This document shows, one piece after another, positions 15,526 to 23,599 of a stretch of 48,298 bases of DNA. The stretch spans positions 1-48,298 of the forward strand of contig NZ_CADCST010000127.1 in NCBI RefSeq assembly GCF_902804485.1. Direction: 5' to 3'. Both the position numbers and the translations under genes were made by a program. Every line of letters begins with the position of its first letter. The stretch's first letter is position 1. The notes beneath the pieces were generated by a model, which made no database searches, was not told the origin of the DNA, and saw only the letters and a list, made by a program, of their open reading frames with translations. The DNA is from Flavobacterium collinsii. Its GTDB lineage: Bacteria > Bacteroidota > Bacteroidia > Flavobacteriales > Flavobacteriaceae.

Positions 15526-15533
15526 TAGTTTTG
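15526..15533 (+). promoter_or_regulatory. Probable promoter of the OmpA/TSP3 gene, -7 element
   Basis: TAGTTTTG matches TAnnTTTG, with a TTTG at 15508-15511 upstream (shorter spacing than usual). It overlaps a possible TTG codon at 15531, which argues for the downstream ATG at 15567 as translation start. Confidence 0.5.
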
Positions 15534-15566
15534 CCGCCGAATTTACCTAAAACAAAACAAATTTTA

Positions 15567-17750
15567 ATGAAAAAAACTTTACTCAGTTTATTACTAATTG
15601 CCATTACTTTTTCGGCCAAATCTCAGTCTTATCTGGGATACACGCATGATAATTATGCAGGTGTTCAAAGTGTTCTTTTTAACCCGGCTTCTATCGCTGA
15701 TTCCCGTTTTAAAACCGATATTAACCTGTTTTCGATCAGTGGATCGGTATCGAATGATCTTTATGGTGTTCGTCTTTTTGATGTGTACAAAAAAGGATAT
15801 GATTTTGATAGTCAGTCTATAATGACGCCCGCTAAAGCAAACAATGCTTTGGTTAATTTTGATATTATGGGGCCGTCTTTTATGTTTAATATCGCCCCTA
15901 AACATACTATTGCAGTTTTTACAAGAGCCAGATCTATTAGTAATGTCTACAATGTTAATGGTAATCTTGTAAATGAAGTAAAAGATGGTTTAGACCATGC
16001 AAGCAATTTCAACTTTAATTTAGGCAATCCAAACGGAGTCTCTCATTCATGGGGAGAAGTTGGTCTTTCTTATGCAGCAGTTTTATGGCAGAATAATCAG
16101 CATTTCTTAAAAGGAGGTTTAACTGCAAAGTACCTTCAGGGAGGTGTAAATGGTTATACTCAGGGCAGAGGAGTGAAAGTGGCGTTTGTAGAAAACAAAG
16201 CAAATCCGAGAGCCAGTACTCTTTTTTCTGAAGGAGAAGTAACTATAGGAGCGAGCCAGGATTTTGAAGCTAATGAAGATTATAAATTCGATGCTAATTC
16301 GAATGGTTTTGGATTTGATTTTGGACTTGTTTACGAATGGAGACCGGAATACGAGAAATACGATTTAAACAAGGCAAAGAGAGCAGACAATAACTTTCGT
16401 GATTTAAATAAATACAAGGTGCGTTTTGGTCTGTCGGTTACTGATATTGGTTCTATTAACTACAGAAATTCAAAGTTAGATACCTATAATGTTACAGGAA
16501 TCGTAACGGAGAAAATGATTAATGATGCTGATAATCTGTATGATTTCTTAAATGAGCATTATACGAAAGTTTCGACTTCTAAAGGAGTTAAAACAAATTT
16601 ACCAACAGCAATTCACGGTGATGTAGATTGGAACATGTACAGAAAATTCTACTTGAATTTAAATGGGGACATCAGCATGGTGAGCGATTCGAAATTAAAC
16701 GGAAGCAGTATTGCCAATCGTGTAAGTCTAACGCCTCGTTATGAAAGCAGGTGGTTTAGTTTTTATGTACCAATGACCTGGATGGAGTATAGTGGAATGC
16801 AGGTAGGATCAGGGATTCGCTTAGGTGCTTTCTTTATTGGTTCGGGTTCTGTTTTGACGAATCTGGTTTCGAAAGAATCCAAAGCGGTTGATTTTCATCT
16901 TGGGGTAAAAATTCCGGTTTATCAGAAGAAATTCAAAGACACGGATGAAGACGGAGTAATCGATAAAGAAGATGCTTGTAGAAAAGTAGCAGGTCCGGAA
17001 GAAAATAATGGTTGTCCATGGCCAGATACAGATGGAGACAAAGTTTTTGATAAAGATGATGCTTGTCCGAGCGTTCCGGGTCCTGTTGAAAACAAGGGCT
17101 GCCCTTGGAAAGATAGCGATGGAGATACTTTATTAGACAATGTAGATGCCTGTCCTGCCATTGCCGGTCCGGTAGAAAACAAAGGTTGTCCATGGCCGGA
17201 TACTGACAAAGATGGCGTTTTAGACAAAGACGACGCTTGTCCGGATGTTGCGGGTCCTGTAGAAAATAAAGGATGTCCTGTTTTAGATGCAGACAAAGAT
17301 GGTGTTTTAGATAAGGATGATGCTTGCCCATTAGTATACGGTCCTGCAGAAAATAACGGTTGTCCTAAAGTTACCAAAGAAACATTGGCACAGCTGAAAG
17401 TGGAAGCAAAATCTATTTTCTTTACAACTGGAAAAGCAACTTTAAGTGATGCCAGAAAAGGAGAAACTTCAGGCAGATTAGATGCGATCAAAGAAATCCT
17501 GAAAAATTATCCAAATGCTAAGTTTGCAATCAATGGACATACCGATAATGTAGGGAATCCTAAAACAAATAAGAAATTATCTGAAGCAAGAGCAAAAGTA
17601 GTAATGGATGCTCTGATTGCAAAAGGAGTAAATCCGGCGAACTTAAGTTCACAGGGATTTGGATCTGCAAAACCGGTTCAATCGAACAAAACAGCAAAAG
17701 GAAGAGCAGAGAACAGAAGAACAGAAATTGTTTATTTAGGCAATTTGTAA
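15567..17750 (+). CDS. DUF5723-TSP3-OmpA family outer-membrane protein
   Basis: A 727-aa protein. Signal peptide MKKTLLSLLLIAITFSAKSQ; residues about 20-455 are a DUF5723-like barrel domain homologous to the 7314-8645 protein; about 456-600 hold five calcium-binding type-3 thrombospondin repeats of the form D-x-D-x-D-G-V-x-D-x-x-D-A-C-P..G-P-x-E-N-x-G-C-P; the C-terminal ~115 residues are an OmpA peptidoglycan-binding domain (SIFFTTGKATL, INGHTDNVGN, LSEARAKVV, ENRRTEIV). It probably ties the outer membrane to the cell wall. The start at 15567 is chosen because the signal peptide begins there and the promoter lies just upstream. A terminator follows. Confidence 0.93.
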   Translation: MKKTLLSLLLIAITFSAKSQSYLGYTHDNYAGVQSVLFNPASIADSRFKTDINLFSISGSVSNDLYGVRLFDVYKKGYDFDSQSIMTPAKANNALVNFDIMGPSFMFNIAPKHTIAVFTRARSISNVYNVNGNLVNEVKDGLDHASNFNFNLGNPNGVSHSWGEVGLSYAAVLWQNNQHFLKGGLTAKYLQGGVNGYTQGRGVKVAFVENKANPRASTLFSEGEVTIGASQDFEANEDYKFDANSNGFGFDFGLVYEWRPEYEKYDLNKAKRADNNFRDLNKYKVRFGLSVTDIGSINYRNSKLDTYNVTGIVTEKMINDADNLYDFLNEHYTKVSTSKGVKTNLPTAIHGDVDWNMYRKFYLNLNGDISMVSDSKLNGSSIANRVSLTPRYESRWFSFYVPMTWMEYSGMQVGSGIRLGAFFIGSGSVLTNLVSKESKAVDFHLGVKIPVYQKKFKDTDEDGVIDKEDACRKVAGPEENNGCPWPDTDGDKVFDKDDACPSVPGPVENKGCPWKDSDGDTLLDNVDACPAIAGPVENKGCPWPDTDKDGVLDKDDACPDVAGPVENKGCPVLDADKDGVLDKDDACPLVYGPAENNGCPKVTKETLAQLKVEAKSIFFTTGKATLSDARKGETSGRLDAIKEILKNYPNAKFAINGHTDNVGNPKTNKKLSEARAKVVMDALIAKGVNPANLSSQGFGSAKPVQSNKTAKGRAENRRTEIVYLGNL
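16935..17365 (+). repeat. In-frame tandem repeats encoding TSP3 units
   Basis: Five units of about 24-30 codons, each with an acidic DxDxDG core and a GP-x-EN-x-GCP end. They are coding repeats inside the OmpA-family gene; long antisense ORFs here are by-products of the repeats. Confidence 0.85.
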
Positions 17751-17771
17751 GCTTAAATTGAATATAAAACC

Positions 17772-17806
17772 AAAAAGCCATTCGTAATTGAATGGCTTTT
17801 TTTATT
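17772..17806 (+). terminator. Terminator after the OmpA-family gene
   Basis: Stem AAAAGCCATTC/GAATGGCTTTT with loop GTAATT and a T-run. It overlaps the following pyrF promoter. Confidence 0.8.
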
Positions 17807-17810
17807 TTTG
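17803..17810 (+). promoter_or_regulatory. Probable pyrF promoter, -7 element
   Basis: TATTTTTG matches TAnnTTTG and lies 55 bp before the pyrF ATG, directly in the T-tail of the preceding terminator. Confidence 0.45.
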
Positions 17811-17865
17811 CATACTTCTAAAATGGAAGTATTTCTACTGCATTAGAAGAACTAAAAAATCAAGA

Positions 17866-18687
17866 ATGACGACACAACAACTACACGAACAAATTCTATT
17901 AAAAAAATCATTTTTATGCGTTGGATTGGATCCCGATCTAACCAAAATTCCACCTCATTTATTAGAAACTGAAGATCCTATTTTTGAATTCAACAAAGCA
18001 ATAATCGATGCCACTCATGATTTGGCTGTGGGATACAAACCCAACACTGCTTTTTTTGAGGCTTATGGATTAAAAGGGTGGCTTTCGCTTCAGAAAACCA
18101 TTGAATATATCAACGAGAATTTTCCTGAAATGTTTACGATTGCCGATGCAAAACGTGGTGACATAGGAAATACATCAAGCATGTATGCTAAAGCTTTTTT
18201 TGAAGATTTGAATTTTGATAGTGTAACCGTTGCTCCTTATATGGGGAAAGATTCGGTGGAACCGTTTTTGGCTTTTGAAAATAAACATACCATAATGTTG
18301 GCTTTGACTTCAAACGAAGGAGCTTTTGATTTTCAGACGCTAAACGTAAACGGAAAGGAATTATACAAACAAGTTTTAGAAACCTCTAAAACCTGGAAAA
18401 ACAGCCACAATCTGATGTACGTAGTAGGCGCTACAAAAGCGGAATATTTTACTGAAATCAGAAAAATTGTTCCGGACAACTTTTTGTTAGTTCCTGGAAT
18501 TGGTGCTCAGGGCGGAAGCTTGTCCGAAGTTTGCAAATACGGAATGAACGATCAGGTTGGTTTATTGGTCAATTCAGCCAGAGCGATTATCTACGCTTCA
18601 AAAGGAACAGACTTTGCTGAAAAAGCAAGAGAAGAAGCTTTGAAGGTTCAAAAAGAAATGGAAGAGATTATTAACTCTAAGGTTTAA
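17866..18687 (+). CDS. pyrF: Orotidine 5'-phosphate decarboxylase
   Basis: Last step of de novo UMP synthesis: decarboxylates OMP to UMP in the cytoplasm. A 273-aa protein of the longer, subgroup-2 type. It opens with FLCVGLDPDLTKIP and has the catalytic tetrad motif D94-x-K96-x-x-D99 in IADAKRGDIGNTS. Later motifs are VAPYMGKDSVEPF and LLVPGIGAQGGS (phosphate-binding loop). The frame is open from 17788, but that stretch covers the terminator and promoter, so the ATG at 17866 is the start. It stands alone, with a large palindrome directly downstream. The call is certain. Confidence 0.96.
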   Translation: MTTQQLHEQILLKKSFLCVGLDPDLTKIPPHLLETEDPIFEFNKAIIDATHDLAVGYKPNTAFFEAYGLKGWLSLQKTIEYINENFPEMFTIADAKRGDIGNTSSMYAKAFFEDLNFDSVTVAPYMGKDSVEPFLAFENKHTIMLALTSNEGAFDFQTLNVNGKELYKQVLETSKTWKNSHNLMYVVGATKAEYFTEIRKIVPDNFLLVPGIGAQGGSLSEVCKYGMNDQVGLLVNSARAIIYASKGTDFAEKAREEALKVQKEMEEIINSKV

Positions 18688-18704
18688 ATAACTTTATAAA
18701 TAGA

Positions 18705-18793
18705 TTAACCGCAAAGTTCGCAAAGGATTACGCTACGAACGCAAAGCTTTTTTTGCGAACCTTGCGAAAAACCTTTGCGAACTTTGCGGTTAA
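18705..18793. repeat. Palindromic repeat, AACCGCAAAGTTCGC family, locus 1
   Basis: Perfect 22-bp inverted arms (18705-18726 and 18772-18793), each starting or ending TTAACCGCAAAG. The loop contains further TTGCGAAC-type half-arms around 18740-18765. The same arm words occur at 19.67-19.79 and 42.06-42.16 kb. It fills the gap between pyrF and the binding-protein gene, 28 bp before the latter's ATG. Confidence 0.8.
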
Positions 18794-18821
18794 AGAACTT
18801 GAAATCTGAAACAAAATAAAC

Positions 18822-19622
18822 ATGAAACAGTTACAAGATCAGCTTGGTACCTCACATACTTTCGAAACAGCTCCAAAACGAATTATTTCATTAGTTCCTT
18901 CTCAGACCGAATTGCTTTACGATTTAGGTTTAGAAGAAAAAATAGTAGGGATAACAAAGTTCTGCGTGCACCCGTATCATTTTAAATCGACTAAAAAAAT
19001 GGTAGGAGGGACCAAGAAGATTCATTTTGAAAAGATAAAACTACTAGAGCCTGATGTTATCATTTGTAACAAAGAAGAAAATACTCCTGAGATTGTAGCG
19101 CAGTTAAGTACAATTTGCCCGGTTTGGGTAACCAATATTGTTTCTATCGAAGATAATTTTCAAATGATTTCGGATTTTGGACAGCTCTTCAACTGCAGAA
19201 CCGAAGCTCAAAAATGGAATAATAAGCTAACTTTCGCTTTAGACGATTTCAAAAAATACGTTCAGGATATTCCCGAGAAAAAAGCAGCTTACTTTATTTG
19301 GAAAAATCCTTATATGGTAGCTGGAAATGATACCTATATTAATGAGTTATTAAAACTGAATCACTTTCAGAATATTTATAGTGATAAAGGCCGCTATCCT
19401 GAAATTGAACTCAAAAAAATGCGTCTGGAAGGCGATCCTGATTTGGTTTTCCTTTCGTCTGAGCCTTATCCCTTTAAAGAAGAAGATGCCTTTGAGATAG
19501 GTCGCTTTACGCATCATGCCAAAACTATTTTCGTTGATGGCGAAATGTTCTCCTGGCACGGAAGCCGATTGTTAAAGGCTTTTCCATACTTCAAATTACT
19601 ACACGAAAGACTTAGAAATTAG
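18822..19622 (+). CDS. BtuF/FepB-like ABC-transporter binding protein without signal peptide
   Basis: A 266-aa protein of the helical-backbone metal-receptor family that binds cobalamin or ferric siderophores: TAPKRIISLVPSQTELLYDL, then GITKFCVHP, EPDVIICNKEENTPE, WKNPYMVAGNDTYINELL and DLVFLSSEPYPFKEED. Length is usual for a mature protein, but there is no signal peptide or lipobox and no in-frame upstream ATG; upstream lies only repeat DNA. It may thus act in the cytoplasm or be exported by another route. No permease or ATPase gene lies nearby. Family firm, ligand unknown. Confidence 0.88.
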   Translation: MKQLQDQLGTSHTFETAPKRIISLVPSQTELLYDLGLEEKIVGITKFCVHPYHFKSTKKMVGGTKKIHFEKIKLLEPDVIICNKEENTPEIVAQLSTICPVWVTNIVSIEDNFQMISDFGQLFNCRTEAQKWNNKLTFALDDFKKYVQDIPEKKAAYFIWKNPYMVAGNDTYINELLKLNHFQNIYSDKGRYPEIELKKMRLEGDPDLVFLSSEPYPFKEEDAFEIGRFTHHAKTIFVDGEMFSWHGSRLLKAFPYFKLLHERLRN

Positions 19623-19638
19623 TTCCAGGTTTTCTTTG

Positions 19639-19948
19639 TTTCAGGTTGCTTTACTTTGAACATAATTTAACCGCTAAGTCCGCTACGATTTTTCGCAAAG
19701 TTCGCAAAGCTTAACATGTATAAAGCTTTGCGAACTTTCTGTTTTATACAAAATCATGGACAAAAAAACTTTGCGGACTTAGCGGTTAAATACACAATCC
19801 AATAACCTTAAACCGCATATTAGTTTTAGGTTTTCTTTGTTTCAAGTTTCAGGTTTTCTTTGTTTCAAGTTGTTGGAGCGTATATTTTGGCGCAAAAACT
19901 TTAGCAAATTTGCGGTTAAACTATGTTCAAAGTGTAGCAACTTGAAAC
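19639..19948. repeat. Three-level nested palindrome, AACCGCTAAGTCCGC family, locus 2
   Basis: Outer arms: TTTCAGGTTGCTTTACTTTG (19640-19659) with an inverse at about 19926-19948 (imperfect). Middle arms: perfect 18 bp, 19667-19684 with 19773-19790 (TTTAACCGCTAAGTCCGC). Inner arms: perfect 16 bp, 19697-19712 with 19723-19738 (AAAGTTCGCAAAGCTT). A TTTCTTTGTTTCAAGTT motif recurs at 19630, 19832 and 19855. No ORF. Confidence 0.75.
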
Positions 19949-19983
19949 CTGAAACCTGAAACAAAAAAAGATAAAAAATTAGC

Positions 19984-20062
19984 AAAAAAAAATGCCGGCA
20001 TCTCGAAGACGCCGGCATCATTTAACTAACCAAAACCAAAATAATAAATAACCAGTTTATTA
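19984..20062 (-). ncRNA. Candidate small RNA with its own terminator
   Basis: On the minus strand a GC-rich stem ATGCCGGC/GCCGGCAT (20011-20018 with 19992-19999) is followed by a run of nine T, a strong intrinsic terminator. No minus-strand gene lies upstream before 22.7 kb. About 70 bp upstream on the minus strand is GATCTTTG (20068-20075), one mismatch from TAnnTTTG, predicting a transcript of about 80 nt. No -33 element was found, so the promoter is weak evidence. Confidence 0.4.
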
Positions 20063-20242
20063 CACTACAAAGATCCAACTTATATGAATGTTTTGCTGTT
20101 AAGGTTTTGTTATTACTTTGTTGGACATAAGTTAAGATTTTTTGATTCCCTGTTTTGAGCTTTCTGTAGCGTTAAATAATTTTTGACTATTAAAATATAA
20201 AAACAATCAATTTTGTTTATTAATATCGCAAGGATAAGTTTG

Positions 20243-20250
20243 TATATTTG
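20243..20250 (+). promoter_or_regulatory. Probable katG promoter, -7 element
   Basis: TATATTTG matches TAnnTTTG, about 93 bp before the katG ATG. The intervening leader holds GATAGGAGGC (about 20302-20311), too far from the ATG to act as a normal ribosome binding site. Confidence 0.45.
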
Positions 20251-20342
20251 ATAAAGTGTTAAATATCAGTGATGTGTGATTTCTTAAAAAAATTAGCATT
20301 TGATAGGAGGCAGTTAATTTTAATCAAAAAAAACAGAAAAAA

Positions 20343-22547
20343 ATGAGTGATTCAAACGAAAGTAAATGTCCTTTTCATAATGGGCAAGTGAAAGAAACTG
20401 CTGGTACAGGAACTTCTAATAAAGATTGGTGGCCAAATCGGTTAAATTTAAACATACTACGTCAGCATTCTAATTTGTCAGATCCGATGGAAGAAGGTTT
20501 TAACTATGCTGAAGCATTTAAAACCTTAGATTTGAATGCTGTCAAAAAGGATCTTTTTGATTTGATGAAAGATTCGCAGGATTGGTGGCCGGCAGATTAT
20601 GGTCATTACGGACCTTTATTTATTCGTATGGCCTGGCACAGTGCGGGAACTTACCGTATATCTGATGGTCGTGGAGGCGCGAGTTCAGGAAACCAGCGTT
20701 TTGCTCCTTTAAACAGTTGGCCGGATAATGGTAATCTGGATAAAGCACGTTTTTTACTTTGGCCAATTAAACAGAAATATGGTAATAAAATCTCTTGGGC
20801 CGATTTAATGATTTTAACCGGTAACTGTGCCTTGGAATCTATGGGATTTAAAACTTTTGGTTTTGCAGGCGGAAGAGAAGATGTTTGGGAACCGGAACAA
20901 GATGTAAACTGGGGTTCAGAAAAAGAATGGTTAGCTACCAGCGATAAACCATATAGTAGGTATACTGGTGATAGAAATTTAGAGAATCCACTCGCGGCTG
21001 TACAAATGGGGTTAATCTACGTAAACCCTGAAGGTCCGGATGGAAATCCTGATCCGCTAGGTTCCGGTAGAGATATTAGAGAGACCTTTGCCCGTATGGC
21101 TATGAATGATGAAGAAACCGTGGCTTTAACGGCAGGTGGGCATACTTTTGGTAAAGCGCATGGAGCCGGAGATGCAGCCTTAGTAGGCGCAGAGCCGGAA
21201 GGGGCAAGCATAGAACAAATGGGACTGGGCTGGAAAAGTAGTTTTGGTAGCGGAGTAGGTGAAGATGCTATCACAAGTGGAATTGAAGGAGCATGGAAAC
21301 CAAACCCAACTACTTGGGACAATGGTTACTTCGAAACTTTATTTAAATACGACTGGAAATTGACCAAAAGTCCTGCAGGAGCTCATCAATGGACTCCGAC
21401 GGATGAAAGTGCTGCAACAACGGTAGAAGACGCTCATAATCCGGCCAAGCGACATGCTCCGATGATGACAACGGCGGATATGGCAATGAAAATGGACCCA
21501 GTCTATGAGGCAATTTCAAGAGATTATATGCAAAATTTTGACAAATTTGCTGATGCTTTTGCCAGAGCATGGTACAAATTAACTCACAGAGATATGGGGC
21601 CAATTTCACGTTATTTAGGTCCTGAAGTTCCGAGTGAAATATTGATTTGGCAGGACCCGATTCCTGCGGCTAAAGGGGAGTTGAGTTATAATGATATTGC
21701 CGTTTTAAAAGATAAAATCCTTTCAAGTGGTTTGTCGGTTTCACAATTAGTAAATACTGCTTGGGCATCGGCTTCTACATTCCGTGGTTCTGACAAGCGT
21801 GGGGGAGCTAATGGTGCCCGTATTCGTTTTGAACCACAAATTAGCTGGGAAGTTAATGCAGGGGGGCAGGTGAAAAAGGTATTGGCAGTTTTAGAAACCA
21901 TACAAAATGATTTTGCTAATTCAGGAAAATCAGTGTCTATTGCGGATTTAATTGTTTTAGGAGGATCTGCTGCAATTGAAAAAGCAGCATCAAATGCTGG
22001 CTTATCGATAGATGTTCCATTTACACAGGGAAGAGGTGATTCTACTTTAGAACAAACGGATGTGCATTCGTTTGAAGTGTTAGAGCCAAAAGCAGATGGA
22101 TTCAGAAACTATAAAAGTGCCAAAACAAATGCCATTACAGAAGAGCTTTTAGTAGACAGAGCACAATTGTTAACGTTGTCAGTACCAGAAATGACAGTGT
22201 TGGTAGGAGGTTTGAGAGTCTTGAATGCCAATTACGATGGTTCTAAACATGGTGTGCTTACTACAAATGCAGAAACATTGAGTAATGATTTCTTCGTTAA
22301 TTTATTGGATTTGGGAACTACGTGGAAAGCGATCAATGAGACAGGTGAAAATTTTGAAGGGCGCAATCGCACTACCGGAGAAGTAAAATGGACGGCAACC
22401 CGTGCAGATCTTATATTTGGTTCGAATTCTGAACTTCGTGCGATCGCTGAGGTTTACGCCAGTAGTAATGTCAAAGAAAAATTTGTAAAAGATTTTGTCT
22501 CCGCATGGACTAAAGTAATGAATCTTGACCGATTTGATGTACGTTAA
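20343..22547 (+). CDS. katG: Catalase-peroxidase
   Basis: Haem enzyme that removes H2O2 by catalase and peroxidase reactions. It has 734 aa, the normal fused two-domain length. The distal triad is Arg95, Trp98 and His99 (IRMAWHSAGTYR). The Met-Tyr-Trp adduct residues are Trp98, Tyr226 (LIYVNPEGPDG) and Met252 (ARMAMNDEE), with spacing identical to the M. tuberculosis enzyme, and the proximal ligand is His267 (AGGHTFGKAHG). The C-terminal half is the haemless copy. No signal peptide, so cytoplasmic. A terminator follows. Together with dps it forms the peroxide defence in this window. Confidence 0.97.
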   Translation: MSDSNESKCPFHNGQVKETAGTGTSNKDWWPNRLNLNILRQHSNLSDPMEEGFNYAEAFKTLDLNAVKKDLFDLMKDSQDWWPADYGHYGPLFIRMAWHSAGTYRISDGRGGASSGNQRFAPLNSWPDNGNLDKARFLLWPIKQKYGNKISWADLMILTGNCALESMGFKTFGFAGGREDVWEPEQDVNWGSEKEWLATSDKPYSRYTGDRNLENPLAAVQMGLIYVNPEGPDGNPDPLGSGRDIRETFARMAMNDEETVALTAGGHTFGKAHGAGDAALVGAEPEGASIEQMGLGWKSSFGSGVGEDAITSGIEGAWKPNPTTWDNGYFETLFKYDWKLTKSPAGAHQWTPTDESAATTVEDAHNPAKRHAPMMTTADMAMKMDPVYEAISRDYMQNFDKFADAFARAWYKLTHRDMGPISRYLGPEVPSEILIWQDPIPAAKGELSYNDIAVLKDKILSSGLSVSQLVNTAWASASTFRGSDKRGGANGARIRFEPQISWEVNAGGQVKKVLAVLETIQNDFANSGKSVSIADLIVLGGSAAIEKAASNAGLSIDVPFTQGRGDSTLEQTDVHSFEVLEPKADGFRNYKSAKTNAITEELLVDRAQLLTLSVPEMTVLVGGLRVLNANYDGSKHGVLTTNAETLSNDFFVNLLDLGTTWKAINETGENFEGRNRTTGEVKWTATRADLIFGSNSELRAIAEVYASSNVKEKFVKDFVSAWTKVMNLDRFDVR

Positions 22548-22568
22548 CAGAAGGTTCATAGGCTCAGA

Positions 22569-22691
22569 GGTTCAAAGGAACAAAGGTTCTGAGTATTGAA
22601 CGTATATTTAGAAAAGTAAACCCTACAGTTTTTTAAAATCTGTAGGGTTTGTTTATTTTAGTGAGGGAAAAATTTTGTTCCTTTGAACCTT
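22569..22691. repeat. Inverted repeat enclosing the katG terminator
   Basis: Arms AGGTTCAAAGGAACAA (22569-22584) and TTGTTCCTTTGAACCT (22676-22691), 16 bp and perfect. The terminator hairpin lies in the centre, so the whole forms a two-level nested palindrome between katG and purU. Confidence 0.75.
22618..22655 (+). terminator. Bidirectional terminator between katG and purU
   Basis: Perfect 11-bp stem AAACCCTACAG/CTGTAGGGTTT (22618-22628, 22640-22650). T-rich on the right; on the minus strand the flank is also partly T-rich. It can serve both convergent genes. Confidence 0.75.
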
Positions 22692-22704
22692 TACCCCTCT
22701 GTAT

Positions 22705-23559
22705 CTAAGAAAAAACAATCGTTTTGTTGCTGTAAACCATTGTTTTACGTTCGGCATGAAGTTTTATTGCTCGGGCTAAAACGATGCGTTCTAAATCGCG
22801 TCCTTTCATGATAAAATCTTCAACGGAGTGAATGTGTGAAACTCTGGAGATATCCTGTTCGATAATTGGTCCTTCATCCAGTTGTTCTGTTACGTAATGG
22901 CTAGTTGCCCCAATAATTTTGACACCTCGTTTAAAAGCCGAATGATATGGTTTTGCCCCGGGAAAGGCCGGCAAAAACGAATGATGAATGTTAATGATTT
23001 TATTCTCGTAAAGTGAAATCAGTTTTGGAGTAATGATTTGCATGTAACGCGCCAATACAATAAAATTAATCTGATACTTTTTTAAAAGTTCAATTTGTTT
23101 GGCTTCCCCTTCTTCTTTATTGTCTTTTGTAAAAGGCACGCAGTGAAACGGAATATCAAATCGTTCTGCAATCGATCGCAAATCATTATGATTGCTAATG
23201 ATGAGAGGTATTTCTATATTTAATTCGCCTGCACTGTAACGGCCAAGGATGTCAAACAAACAGTGATCGTATTTTGAAACAAACAATGCCATTTTGGGTT
23301 TCTGTTCCTGATTGTACAAATCCCAGGACATATCAAAATCAGCTGCTATAGTTTTTGCAAAATCTTCTTTTATCGATTCAGGGCTCACATAATGATTGGT
23401 GAGTTCACATTCTAATCGCATAAAAAACACATTTTGTTCTATATCAACATGCTGATCGATATAAGTAATATTTCCTTCTACTTTAGCAATAAAAGTCGTC
23501 ACTGCGGCGATAATTCCTTTTTGGTCTTTACAGTGAATTAGAATGGTTATTTTTTGCAT
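22705..23559 (-). CDS. purU: Formyltetrahydrofolate deformylase
   Basis: Hydrolyses 10-formyl-THF to formate and THF, balancing one-carbon pools. A 284-aa protein starting at the ATG 23557-23559 (MQKITILIHCKDQKGIIAAV). An N-terminal ACT-like domain (about 1-80) is followed by a formyltransferase domain with INIHHSFLPAFPGAKPYHSA and GATSHYVTEQLDEGPII, which contain the catalytic Asn, His and Asp of the family. An ORF extension to 23577 adds six residues, without better support. It stands alone, convergent with katG. The DUF4197 gene is 40 bp upstream in the same direction. Confidence 0.95.
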   Translation of the reverse strand: MQKITILIHCKDQKGIIAAVTTFIAKVEGNITYIDQHVDIEQNVFFMRLECELTNHYVSPESIKEDFAKTIAADFDMSWDLYNQEQKPKMALFVSKYDHCLFDILGRYSAGELNIEIPLIISNHNDLRSIAERFDIPFHCVPFTKDNKEEGEAKQIELLKKYQINFIVLARYMQIITPKLISLYENKIINIHHSFLPAFPGAKPYHSAFKRGVKIIGATSHYVTEQLDEGPIIEQDISRVSHIHSVEDFIMKGRDLERIVLARAIKLHAERKTMVYSNKTIVFS

Positions 23560-23599
23560 TTGGTTATTGGTTAACAAATAAACAGTTTAACAATAAAAA

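Noticed and set aside
15531..15566. TTG-started extension of the OmpA-family protein
   Set aside because: The codon overlaps the predicted -7 promoter element, and the signal peptide begins at the ATG at 15567.
16922..17491. Long minus-strand ORFs across the TSP3 repeat region
   Set aside because: Repetitive antisense frames produced by the coding tandem repeats of the OmpA-family gene.
18705..19948. Possible CRISPR array from repeated GCAAAGTTCGC words
   Set aside because: Spacing is irregular, repeats are inverted rather than direct and there are no cas genes; these are palindromic interspersed repeats.
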